From assembly GCA_020205615.1 (NCBI GenBank), contig CM035160.1, positions 121,983,552 through 122,047,551 of the forward strand: a stretch of 64,000 nt of DNA. The letters are read 5' to 3'. The stretch is from Panax quinquefolius. Taxonomy: Eukaryota > Streptophyta > Magnoliopsida > Apiales > Araliaceae. The notes beneath the pieces were generated by a model. That model ran no database searches. It was not told the DNA's origin and worked only from the letters and a program-made list of their open reading frames with translations. Positions 54,249 to 64,000 of this stretch are shown one piece after another. Every line of letters starts with the position of its first letter. Position 1 is the stretch's first letter. The translations under genes and the position numbers were made by a program.

Positions 54249-56135
54249 ACTATCTGGACAAAAGTCTCCAAATCACCTCAAAAAGGGTGTGGTAATTCCT
54301 AACCTGGAGCTTTCTTTTTAAAATGCATTTTATGACTACATGCATGCATGCATTACTTTAACATACATCTACAGTAGAGTTAAAATGCATAACTATTCAA
54401 TGCCTACGTTTTGGAAAATTTTGCCATGGTCCCCTTTGTAAACAGGACTATCTACATGCAAATAGGCCTGACTAGGTGGCCATTCAGTAGCACACTTGCC
54501 CACAGTCATATACATACTATATGCATTAAAAGTTAAAGTCATCAATCCATAAGGGTAGTTTAATTACCAGGATTACTTTGTATTTTTACCTTTTGCTCAT
54601 TTGTCCTCAAATAGGATAAGAAATAGCAGAAAAAGGTGCCAATTTGACCGTCTCAAAAGTCAAATTTTTTCACATCATTATGTTCAACATGGTTTAATTC
54701 TAACATTTACTATGTTGAATATTTTTTATCAAATCATTTGAGCATGCATATGCACTACTGTGTGTTTAGATGCATTTTATGTGATAAGTCATTCCAATGG
54801 ATAAAAACTGGAAAAGAAGGCATGCATACGTTACCAGGACAGTGTAAAACACTTATACGGTGACAGAATTTGCAGAAAGTCACCCGAACTCAGCAGATCT
54901 GAAGAAGAGCTCTCGGATTTCCTTTCCGGTGCCCTATGAAAATGACTTATGAAAGCAACCTGCTGGCATTAAGTATCCACGGTTGGCCGCAGGTCCACCT
55001 GCGGCTATTACAGGTGTACCTGCGGCACCCATACATGGGTCCCACCCCTCCGTCTTGGTCCATTTTGAGTTGCAATGAAGTTCTCATAAGCTGAAAAAGC
55101 CAAATTAGAAGTAAAAACGCTACGCGATTGAGCGGAATAGCTGGTAATCCTTGTTTTCTCTGACCAAGTCGTGGGTCTGCACATCACTCATTAGTATTCA
55201 CCCGAGCATAGGGAGCACTATATCGATGATCATAGTTGTTACAAATCACACTCGGTAATACCTTGCGTAGGTCCCATGCCGCCAATTTCGGGTCGTCACC
55301 CTAATTCTCGATCACGAGTTCCCCGGCATGGATTACAACGCGTTCCCCGGCGGGGGTCACAATGTGATCCCTGACGGGGGTTACAATGCATTCCCCGGTG
55401 GGGGTTACAATGCGTTCCCCGGCGCTGGCATCACACAAACTTAAAATGAGATACCCGGCGGGGGTTATAACTTGATGTTTCATTGACACACATATCAATG
55501 AAGTTCAAGCAGCCTTAGCATCATTGTAACCATTGGAAAGTAAATCCAACGAAGCATCAAAAGCCATTCGATAATTTCAGTCGTTGATTTATACATATCG
55601 TGAAGGTCAAGCGACCTTGGCGATTATGCTTGATAGAGATTTTATCCGGTGACGTCGACGAATTGATGAAGGTCGAGCGACCACGATAACACATTTTGTT
55701 GGCAGTAAATCAAACAGAACATTGATATAACCTGGTGATACAAACCAGGGAAGATCAGCATCATCGAGGATAATCAATGATGGAATATGTTATACATATC
55801 CTCAAACAGACAAAGCTTTATCCCCATAGATATCTTGTACGCGAGAGGCACATCTTCAGAATTAAGTCTGTATCAAGGATTAAGGACTTTGGTGATAACC
55901 CGAATGTCAACATCCTAAAAGATTTGAATTACACATCCAATCTAGTCATCTTGTCAATCCTCGATAGAAGCAACAGGGAGCCGGAAATCACCCCTAACAT
56001 GTTGGACCAACAACCCAACACATATGAATCATACATTTGCATCATGTTGCTGCACTTTGCATCATGTTTATCTTGCTGCATTTCAAGTGTCTAGGATTCT
56101 TTATCCTATCCATGCATTGCCTTTCATGAATATGA
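54249..56135. other. Spacer before 3' LTR of the Tat/Ogre element
   Basis: No long ORF. It includes the paired motif CCGCAGGTCCACCTGCGG and CAGGTGTACCTGCGG (54985-55026), a 24-bp tandem array (55310-55475) and two GAAGGTCRAGCGACC units (about 55601 and 55667). A degenerate ORF (55777-56094) has no domain I recognise. Confidence 0.6.
55310..55475. repeat. GC-rich tandem array, about 24-bp unit, six to seven copies
   Basis: Unit close to CGTTCCCCGGCGGGGGTTACAATG, with variants (ATTCCCCGGTGGGGG, ATCCCTGACGGGGG). On the minus strand it reads as repeated GERIVTPA-like text, a by-product of a 24-bp (8-codon) unit. Each unit holds a CCCCGGCGGGG near-palindrome. Confidence 0.75.
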
Positions 56136-56149
56136 TAAAGAGGGGCATC
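56136..56149 (+). other. Tat/Ogre polypurine tract
   Basis: ATAAAGAGGGGCATC just before the 3' LTR start matches the AAAGAGGGGCA form known for the lineage. Confidence 0.75.
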
Positions 56150-57412
56150 TTTAGACACTTGAAAATTTTACGCACACTGCCATTTGACAATCTGGGGAGG
56201 CGATTCGTTTCGAGAGATAACCACGGAATATAGCTCACATCCAATCGGATACTACTAGGAAGTTGACCTCGACCGGAACACACACCGGGAGTATCAGGTC
56301 CAACCTCGGAGATAACATCGAGGCGTGCAGTTCCAGTACCGAAAATTCCACCGGAGGAGACCGGTCCATCTTAGAGATAACACCGAGATATTCAGTCTCA
56401 GTCCCAACACTGGGAGTAGCAGCTACCAACCTTGGAGATAACCCCAAGGAATGTAGTTATAGAGATAACCCCAGAAATGCTTGTTTCAAATGCATGCAAT
56501 CAGCTTCAACCTCGGCACTCATACCGAGGCACTCAGTACAAGACCCAGAGATAGCACCGGGAAGACAGGCACACCTCAGAGATGACACTGAGGACCTTCA
56601 ACACTTGAAGCAGTCCAATATCATAGATAACCCTGAGCAACATCTACCTTATCAGCCCAAACCGATGATAACACCGGTGAGGGACAAAGTCTTCATCTTT
56701 CCACCTTGACGCCACATTGCGCCGTCTCAACATTTCATACATACATTTCTACACAGCAATGTCCCACAAGAACTAAAGAGGTCCAATCCCGAGTTACTAT
56801 TATGCAGGGTAACAGATAGAATTTAAATCTTGAAGACCGGAGGGGATGGTCCCATCTTCCTGACTTTGTTCAACCTCTAATCCCATGTCATTGCGTAACT
56901 CTCGACAATGGCAGTCCGAAACAGGTCTTACATACCTCAGTCAGATGCCCGGATTGCAATTCTGAAAGTTCAAGCGGACATTATAGTTCATGCGTGCACG
57001 TACTTTGAGACAGCAGGACCCACGAAGTCCGGGGAAACACGGCCAGCCACAGGTACATCTGCAGCCTAGCTGCAGGTACACCTTCGGCTCCCCCCTCTAT
57101 AAATAAAGGGCTTGGGGTGGCTATTTTTATAAGAGAAAAAGGCGAGGAAGCCCTATCAAATTTGCTTTGTACTCACCCTACACTGAGTGTTTTCTCATTT
57201 TAAACACGTGTGAACTCACATATAGCTACTTTTGTACCAGCGGGAGCCGAGTGCTCAACCTTTTAAAGATATAGAAGTCTTCTTTGGCAGCCCACTGTAA
57301 GCCTTCTTACACACTTTAAAGCCTTTCTCTTCATCTTTGCACACACCATTCTTCACGTTAAGAGTCGTGTTGCGTGTGTTTTCCCGGTCTTCGGTCCGTG
57401 GTTTTATTTCCG

Positions 57413-57432
57413 TTTGTATATATATATATATA

Positions 57433-57507
<75 letters not shown>

Positions 57508-57511
57508 AATA

Positions 57512-57545
<34 letters not shown>
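57413..57545. repeat. (TA)n and (AC)n microsatellites in 3' LTR
   Basis: A TA tract of about 80-90 bases, then GGAATAACACACACACACAC and a second TA tract. Expansion relative to the 5' LTR is clear. The frames of repeated Tyr-Ile through it are not genes. Confidence 0.9.
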
Positions 57546-57546
<1 letters not shown>

Positions 57547-57766
57547 GTGCGGATCGAGTCGTACCCTTATCTTACTCATTATTCGTGCTCACCTCTCTTT
57601 AGGTGACGGTTTCAGTCATACAACCGTCATCTATACTTTTAGCGATGGAAAACATATAGTGTCGCTAAAAGAATGATTTACAGTTGTATGATCGAAAGCA
57701 AACCGTCGCCTAAAAAAGTGGGTAAGCAAAGTAATAAGATAAAGGGTATGCACTTGATCCTTGCTC

Positions 57767-57768
<2 letters not shown>
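57546..57768. mobile_element. Foldback MITE of about 223 bp in the Tat/Ogre 3' LTR
   Basis: Nearly the whole segment is an imperfect inverted repeat. The left end AGTGCGGATCGAGTCGTACC pairs with the right end read on the other strand, AGAGCAAGGATCAAGTGCAT ACCC. Inner parts TTTAGGTGACGGTTT and TTTTAGGCGACGGTTTG also pair. At the loop, TTTTAGCGA and TCGCTAAAA pair. It is absent from the 5' LTR at the same place. It sits in a TA microsatellite, so the target duplication (TA or longer) cannot be defined. No coding capacity; superfamily uncertain. Confidence 0.8.
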
Positions 57769-57797
<29 letters not shown>

Positions 57798-59431
57798 GAA
57801 CTGTGTGTCGAACTCTGTTTGATGAGCCTGGGTTTTATATCCGGAGCATTTACTGCTTTAATATATATATACACTTTTAGTTCCGCCTAGAGTTTACTTC
57901 GTGGCGGTTGACCGTCTTTATAGCTTTCTTTACTTTTTGTCCCGCCTGGAGTTTACTCTGTGGCGGTTGATTGCTTGTACAGCTTTATTTACATTTCTGG
58001 TCCCCCATGGAGGTGCTTCGTGGTGGCTTATCATGTATGTATATATATATATTTACAGCTTTTATATATATACATGCTTATTGCTTTATTATCAATTGCG
58101 GACTAATGTGAGCCTAGGAATCATGTGATCACAGATTCAGTCTACTAGATCTAGATTCGGTTCCCGTGCTGGACATTTTCAGCTGTAAGAAGCTTGTAAA
58201 TTTATTCACGGTGTTTGGATTTCCTCAGATGGTTTTTATACCCACGAGGAGTTCAGCGCTATTTTGAACATTATTTTATAGAAGATGCTTCGCATCTCAA
58301 AAAATTAAAAACAATCAAGTCGAACACTTAATAAAAAATGGGAGTGTAAAAGGTCTCAATTACTATTGATCACAAGGGTTTGAAAAACCTCTTTTATAAA
58401 ACATCACTGCCATATCTTGTTAAAAACTGAATTTTTGCACAAATTCAAACCCTATATATATAGGTGCGAACGATGCCTCACACTACTTCCAAATAATTTC
58501 ACATTGATCCACACACACACGCACATTCATATAACAGTTTCTTGAAAAGTGGCAGTCATCGTGGTAACACGGATGTTGGGGGGTGCCTAACACCTTCCCT
58601 CCGCATAATCAAGTCTCCGGACCCTAATGAACCTCGGTTTCACCGACCCGTTTAGCATTGTCACATTACTGGAGCAGTGTCACATTACTGGGTCAATGTG
58701 CAAACCTTTTCTCGGTTGTGTTGGTACAACCATATAAAAAACCAATTAGCAACTCTTAACAGTCCATCGTCAATATGATACATGTCGGACCTTTTTCACT
58801 TGTTTTTTCAAACAAATCTCACCTAAAATGAGAACACCAAAGAACAAGTAACGAAAAGGGACAAATAAAAATCCCGACGTCGACAGACATGGAATTGAAT
58901 TATTTGATATTGATGTTCAAGACTTGAATTATTTGAGATAATTACTGGAGTTAAATAGTGACATATCAAGCTATTAATCTAGTCTCGTTTTATGATTATA
59001 GGTTTTGTAATACGGATTATTACTAATCTGAATAAATATGAATATTTTTTATAGAGCAGAAGAATATGATTTGTTAAGAACATGAGTATTGAGTAATTAA
59101 GATATGCAATTAATGTAGGTAATTAATTAATAATACTAATTTATAATACTATTAAAAATTTAATTGATTGAGATATGTAGTTAATTAATTAATCGAGTCT
59201 GTTTGTATTATTGTTTACTATTAATTATTTTATTATTTTTAATAGTTATTATTATTACAATATCTGGTGTAGCAATATTTAAAAAAAATTAAAGAAAGAA
59301 GCCCATTTTGGTAGGGCTACTTAACAAGAACCACAGGCCTCACTAAATTCAAATTCTGGCCAAAACTTGGGCCATTTTGCGTCACTGCGCTTTCATTTTG
59401 GCCGGTCTTGGTTGCAGTGTCTAAATAGGAG

Positions 59432-60070
59432 CCATTCGATATGGGATTTTGGAAATGGGTTTTGTATTGGGTTGAAGGTCAATACAAAATTTGATTTCTC
59501 GCTCTAGGGGTAGGCCAAGAAGTTCTTCGAGAAATACACCAAGAAATTTATTAACAACAAAAATATCATTCAAATCTGACGTATTTTTATTTAAATTGGT
59601 TACATGGGCTAAGAAAGCTTGACATCCGTTTTTCAATAAACGAATGACTTTATGGCTTGATATGACAGTGATTGACTTTAGTGGTTTGGTTACTTGAATT
59701 CACATAATAGGTTGGTTAAGAATATGAAAACTAACGACCTTACGAAAATAATCAATTTTAGCATGATGAGTAGTTAACTAGTCGATTCCTAAAATCACAT
59801 CAAATGCAAGTATTTTCAAAGAGATGAGATTAACAGGTAATGTGAAAGTGTCGATTTGAATTAAACAAGATTTATATATGGTGGATGTAATGAAGGTTTC
59901 TCCCAATGGAGTTTCAACAGATAAGTTAAAGTCTAATTTTTTAGGGGTCAAGTTCAAACGTTAAGCACAAACAGGTGAAATAAAAGAATGGGTAGAACCG
60001 GTATTTAATAAGGTATAGATTTCATAAGAGTTTATGATTAGCTTACCCGTGATAACTTCGTTCAAGTTCC
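59432..60070 (-). pseudogene. pol: A-minus protease and N-terminal RT linker
   Basis: Minus strand: GKLIINSYEIYTLLN then TGSTHSFIS, so the catalytic Asp of DTGS has become Asn. Then LNLTPKKLDFNLSVETPLGE, FDVILGID with a TAG where Trp stood, and an open piece (59636-59421) with KNGCQAFLAHVTNLNKNTSD and PLEREIKFCIDLQPNTKPIS, ending ..YRMAPI at the hAT target. It matches A-plus 31242-31860 closely. Confidence 0.87.
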
Positions 60071-60074
60071 TCTC

Positions 60075-60937
60075 TTATTGGAAAGTCATGACAAACGCTC
60101 TCCCTTGAACCACCGACTTTGACTTATCCGGGATAGCTTTTGGTGTCATCATTACTGCTGGAATTGACTTTTCTATAGGGCATATTACACCCTCAACTGC
60201 TTCGTCGTACTTCTGATCCATGATCTGAATCATTAATCTTCGATCCATATTGAATTGGGGTTGACCGTTCTGTACAGGGTAATTCAAAACTCGATGTTGG
60301 GTTCTCCCAATTGCTGTCCAAAAAGAGAAATACATATCATCTATTTTAGCCTTCATGGATCGAACTTCTCTTTCTTCAATATCAACGTGTCGTGCAGATT
60401 ATACCCATGCATCCTCCATTCTCACTCGTTCAGTTGTTTCTTCTTTCAGATGATCTTTGACACTTGCATTCTCAGATTTTAGCTCTATTAGCATATACTC
60501 TGCCAAAGAGAGCTTCTTTTCAAGCATCGCATATTGGGTAGCAAAAACTTAAATTGTTGCATCCCTTTGTTCCATGACCACCTGTCGTTCTTCACCCTGC
60601 TTTTCTAACTCACGAATACGATCTTGCAGTTCTATATTTCGATCATAAAATTCTCCTAATAAATCCCCTCAGGCTCCTCTTCTTCCTCACTCTCAGTTGT
60701 TACCTCTGCAACTAGCTCGGGTGCAAATATTAATTCTTCACTCATAACATGGATATCTCTAATTTCTTCTTCGCCTAACATCCTACAATCAAATTTAATA
60801 AATTAATTAGTACTCCCCAATAAAAAAATCTTTGTTATAATAAGATATTATACTCCAATATTTATTCTTTAAATGAATCTCCTCGATTCATCACTTAAAA
60901 CTCTATATGAGTTAATCTCTTGATTTTCAGATGTCAT
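60075..60937 (-). pseudogene. A-minus leader ORF with acidic and coiled-coil-like segments
   Basis: The minus-strand ATG at 60937 begins MTSENQEINS, as the A-plus gag does, with stops soon after. An acidic run (ESEEEEEPEG, about 60675-60700) is followed by a Glu/Arg/Lys-rich helical stretch (DRIRELEKQGEERQVVMEQR; YAMLEKKLSLAEYMLIELKS) over about 60370-60650. The end has TQHRVLNYPVQ and MDRRLMIQIMDQKYDEAVEG, homologous to the end of the element B leader ORF (21214-21537). After it come VVQGRAFVMTFQ, the gag C-terminus. It is not a standard gag; the role is unknown. Confidence 0.6.
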
Positions 60938-61116
60938 TCTTAAATATTGCCACAAAGCAAGAGTTAATTAACGAAATTGACATTCCACAAATTATCCCTA
61001 TATTCTGATCGACCAATTAAATAACAAATAAGCTTTGGTAGGACACACTAGCGAAGGTTTTACTCGTCTCTTCCCTCCTATTTCTAACCTCAGGTCTCTG
61101 CCAGAGATCATATCCC

Positions 61117-61304
61117 TAAGCTCTGATACCAACTGTGACTCACATCCCAACCTTGGATAGCACCTCACAGTGATACCTATCATCTTGCAACCATTATTCA
61201 CGGCGTCCCCTATGGAGAGTCTGGCTTCGGTGCATCACACACATGGGAGTCACCAGCGAGAGGCTCGGTGCTCTAGGCTCTTTACTTATAGCTTTGATAC
61301 CAAC
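61117..61304 (-). other. Duplicated primer binding site segment of A-minus
   Basis: On the minus strand the LTR end ATCACA (61305-61310) is followed by GTTGGTATCAAAGC (61291-61304). After 171 bases comes a second LTR-end-like GTCACA with GTTGGTATCAGAGCTTAGGG (61114-61139). The second one leads into the leader homologous to A-plus. The extra segment has no homology to A-plus. Confidence 0.7.
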
Positions 61305-63784
61305 TGTGATGCCCCCAAAATAGGTCTACACAACCCATTTTGAGTCGCCAAATATATGGTACAGAATTCAAATACAAACTTCATTTATATAACTGTCGTG
61401 CAAAATATGACAACACAATAGCTGAGTTTCAATACAAATATTGTCTCGTAGACAATATCCAAACTCAAATAAAGTACTCATTACAAATATTGTCACACTA
61501 TTTTACAAAATAGTGAGCACTACTATAATATCCATCTTGGACCATTACTCCACTACCCGACTAGTCCCAGCTACATTCTCGCCTCCTGAGAAAAACAATG
61601 GAACCAAAAGGAAAATGGTGAGCTCAACTAGACCACTAAAAAATATTACGACTAAGATAATGTAGAAAAAGTTATCCTTAGTCCTCAACATGGAAAAATC
61701 TGATAGAATACAATAGACAACAAGTTTTAGATCAACAACTGCAGCAGAATAAGCAATCAATTAGAAGAGTCAAGTAGAATGTAAAGTCTACTATCTTCAA
61801 TGATTTAAAAGTCCATTATCAATATTTTATCCTTGTAACAACAATCAATAAATGTTTCAAATCAACAAATTATCCATGCACTACGGGCCACGGATATTCA
61901 TTTGTATCACCAGGGGTCATGATCACGCCAAACAACTATCCATTTATGCACTACGGGCCAAAGAGGACTTTCACCAAAACATTTGTTTGTAACATTACAG
62001 GTCATGATTATACCAATATACAATTTCTGATCATAATAATACCAATCAACAGTCCATCTATGCATTACGGGCCAAATATGACTTTCACCACAATATAAGC
62101 ATGAGGATGATGACAATTATATACAGAATCAATCAAGGGAGATCAAGGATAAATATTAGAGATTTATAATTCAATTTATCCAGAGTTCAAGAATGTCTAA
62201 ATTGTCAACATGATAATTAATTGTGAAGTAAAATTCAAGAATGATATTCATGTATCAAAAATAACTTGAACAAAAAAGAAACCAATTTTGTCGTGAATAG
62301 TACCCCGTGAATAGTATTATATGAATAGTTCTGTATGAATAGTACCCCGAATAAATTGTACTCCGTGAATAGTGCCCCATGAATAGTACCCCAAATGAAA
62401 ATATTAAAATTTAACATGAAGGTTTAGACAAATATTTTAGTGAAACGATACTAGATGAAGTGCAAAACTCAAGGATATTGTACTAATTTCATGGATTATA
62501 GAAATAATACTTATCAAAGTAAGTGTTGATTTAGGAATATGAAACGAAATAATATCACTTATATACTATAGAGTATGAAAGAAAATAATATTTCTTACGA
62601 ATATTGAACGAATTCTTGTGTGATTTTCATTTCTTAACTAAGTAACCTATTTATAGAAGAATGGTAGGGCACTATTTAAAAAAAAATCACGGATAAACAG
62701 TAAAGAATTCCTAGACGATTTCACAGGCGAAATTCGGTTGATTTTCTGATTTTTACTATTCATCACTATGTAATAAAATATTCTAATAAAACAAAAAATT
62801 ATATAAAATATAATATATTCTAATTATAATCTAATAAAACAAATAATTTTATATATAAAATAAAAAGTATTCTATTTTATATATAAAGTTTTCTCTTTTA
62901 TTACTATTATAATAATAATAAAACAAAAATGAGACAACTTTCTACCAGCGATTTTGAAAAATGAGTAAGTGGTGGTCCATATAATAAGCCAAATTTACAA
63001 CAAATACATCATGACAACCCCTCTATTTATATCAAAAATTTAATAAATATTTACCACAAATCACTTATCTTCAATCAACACATTTTTAATCTTTCAACAA
63101 TTATTCATCAGTAATATTATAACCCACACTATTGACAACCAGATTATTCTCAGGAAAAGGGGGGCTTTTCGATAAGAATTTCTCCTTATTGGCGCACAAT
63201 TAAATAACATAACCCTTTTTCTCGACAGAACTTTCTAGACATTGTCAATAATACAAATAATAATATGAATAATTGTGTTGTCTCAATTATTGATTTAATA
63301 ATATAAAATATTATGCAGATGATACTGTGATAATAATTGAATCAATAATATGAGATACTATGCAGCAACTATTGTGGCAATTATTAAATGAACTAAGTGA
63401 CTTCTTACGTAAGCATCAATAATCAGATATAATGTACAATACAATGTGCTACTGTCAACCATGCGTATTACTGTTCTTTTATCACAAGTATTTCAACAAC
63501 GGTAAAAGTTTTACCGTTATTTTTATAAAAAGGTTATTTCTGTCGCTTTCTATATCCGATAGTCATTTCGTTGTGGGATCCACCAATGATTGTGTCGTCG
63601 TACGAATATTTCCCGACAAAAAGAATATTCTCCGACCAAACGAATATTTTACGACAACTTGCTTACTTTGCAAAATTTGCATAAATCACTCATAACTATA
63701 ATATTATATCAAATCACACCTTATTATTCAGAATAATATTTAGAGAAAATTAAATTTTTATTCATAAAAAGTTGGGGTCTAACA
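61305..63784 (-). repeat. A-minus 5' LTR, 2,480 bp
   Basis: Minus strand TGTTAGACCCCAACTTTTTA to TTTTGGGGGCATCACA. It has the decamer cluster (GTGAATAGTA on plus, 62286-62395), the family acceptor tract (GAGCTCACC..TTTTTCTCAG, 61586-61625) and a 41-nt exon candidate ending at 61545. Hairpin-type arrays are much reduced compared with the plus-strand copies. Confidence 0.9.
61545..61585 (-). other. Family A 41-nt candidate terminal exon (A-minus)
   Basis: It follows TTGTTTTTCTCAG. With one base from a previous exon it reads GENVAGTSRVVE then TAA. Same length and phase as the solo LTR copy (10842-10882). There is no KGKGK core, so if real it is a divergent or non-coding exon. Confidence 0.3.
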
Positions 63785-64000
63785 AGTTTGACCAAATGTA
63801 ATAACTCTTTTGTCCTTATACTACTTATCTTTATAATTTATTTTAACTTATAAGTCTTTTTAGTCAAATACTTTCACAACTTGTTTTAACTTGATTTCTA
63901 ACTTATAAGTAAAAATAGTGTGAAACACTTTTATTTATAAATCACAACTTAAAAATGACTTATAAGTCATTTTAAAATTTAACTTATAAGTTATTTTAAA
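63785..64000. other. Flanking AT-rich DNA with ACTTATAAGT palindromes
   Basis: Outside the A-minus LTR. AACTTATAAGT or GACTTATAAGTC recurs about four times (63847, 63900, 63957 and 63980 regions). It may be a MITE or old repeat. No ORF or RNA gene seen. Confidence 0.5.

Larger units (their letters stand above)
38584..58885 (+). mobile_element. Tat/Ogre-type Ty3/gypsy retrotransposon, 20.3 kb
   Basis: LTRs at 38584-40997 and 56150-58885, and TSD GACAT (38579-38583 and 58886-58890). The primer binding site TGGCGACTCTGCTGGGGA is of the type found in Tat/Ogre elements. Order: gag, duplicated zinc-knuckle module, protease with G-patch-like motif, an in-frame intron, reverse transcriptase, RNase H, a second (archaeal-type) RNase H, integrase without chromodomain, repeat-rich spacer, two antisense ORF remnants, polypurine tract. 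Dual RNase H, the intron and antisense ORFs all point to the Tat lineage. Stops are present in most domains. Confidence 0.93.
56150..58885 (+). repeat. Tat/Ogre element 3' LTR with MITE insertion
   Basis: Begins TTTAGACACTT (5' LTR has TGTAGACACTT, so the second base has changed) and ends GACGTCGACA, then TSD GACAT. TATAAATA is at 57098-57105. It is about 320 bp longer than the 5' LTR, mostly explained by the MITE (57546-57768) and a longer TA tract. Confidence 0.92.
38007..59423. mobile_element. Non-autonomous hAT-like DNA transposon, split by the Tat/Ogre element
   Basis: It is flanked by a perfect 8-bp duplication AATAGGAG (37999-38006 and 59424-59431), the hAT hallmark. Removing the insertion restores the protein frame PYRMAPIEL of the host polyprotein. 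The ends are TAGACTTGGCAA and the reverse complement of the right end, TAGACACTGCAA, agreeing at 9 of 12 positions. After removing the nested element (38584-58885) and its TSD about 1.1 kb remains (38007-38583 and 58891-59423), with no transposase ORF. Subterminal GCCCAA-type repeats are present at both ends. It is too short to be autonomous. Confidence 0.82.
59424..63784 (-). mobile_element. A-minus Tekay-like element, LTR and 5' half (minus strand)
   Basis: This is the 5' half of the oldest element in the window. Minus-strand order: LTR (63784-61305), primer binding site, leader, coiled-coil-like ORF (60937-60075), protease and start of RT (60070-59432), then the hAT insertion, then 38006-37496. 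It belongs to family A: the LTR start is TGTTAGACCCCAAC, the end CTATTTTGGGGGCATCACA, and the leader is homologous to that of A-plus. A gag core is not found; the leader ORF runs almost directly into the gag C-terminus/protease, so the gag middle was lost. Confidence 0.88.

Noticed and set aside
55301..55498. Minus-strand ORF with repeated GERIVTPA-like units
   Set aside because: It is the translation of the 24-bp DNA tandem repeat, with no support outside it.

Overview
The window is plant nuclear DNA made entirely of transposable elements. I see no host gene, no tRNA or rRNA gene and no bacterial-style signal. The plant assignment rests on Athila-type, Tat/Ogre-type and chromodomain-carrying Tekay-type Ty3/gypsy retrotransposons and on plant telobox motifs. 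A large, repeat-rich eudicot genome is likely, but the species cannot be named from the sequence.

The layout is a set of nested insertions that target site duplications (TSDs) let me unpick. The base layer is a minus-strand Tekay-like element (A-minus). Its 5' LTR is at 61305-63784 and its coding region runs leftward to 59432, resuming at 38006-37496. It was split by a hAT-like DNA transposon (38007-59423, 8-bp TSD AATAGGAG). The hAT was split by a 20.3-kb Tat/Ogre-type element (38584-58885, TSD GACAT), whose 3' LTR received a foldback MITE (57546-57768). The left part of A-minus was hit by an LTR of another family (D, 6896-7459, with its last 4 bases at 37492-37495). An Athila element (1-6895, cut by the window edge) appears to have entered D. 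A plus-strand Tekay-like element (A-plus, 7460-37486, TSD GGCGT) also entered D.

The 5' LTR of A-plus was then hit three times: by a 3.2-kb solo LTR of its own family (7876-11120, TSD GTAAT), by a 4.2-kb solo LTR of family C on the minus strand (11594-15817, TSD GATTC), and by a complete 12.1-kb Tekay-like element B (17466-29590, TSD GGACT). Every coding region carries stops or frameshifts, so no element looks autonomous. The best-preserved ORF is the second RNase H plus integrase of the Tat/Ogre element (47378-48742).

The most interesting signal lies in the LTRs, not the polyproteins. LTRs of families B, C and D each contain a candidate terminal exon of exactly 62 nt. Each follows a box like TGCTCACTCTTG plus an AG acceptor, is read in the same phase, and encodes a short tail with a basic K-x-K-G-K core before the stop. 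In family B an upstream mini-exon supplies ATG AGC ACA followed by a GTAACC donor, giving a 23-24 residue spliced micro-ORF inside the LTR. Family A has the same acceptor architecture with a shorter 41-nt exon. Other items are a leader ORF shared by elements B and A-minus, an in-frame 150-bp intron between protease and reverse transcriptase of the Tat/Ogre element, a duplicated zinc-knuckle module, two antisense ORF remnants, and several repeat arrays in LTR promoters and introns.
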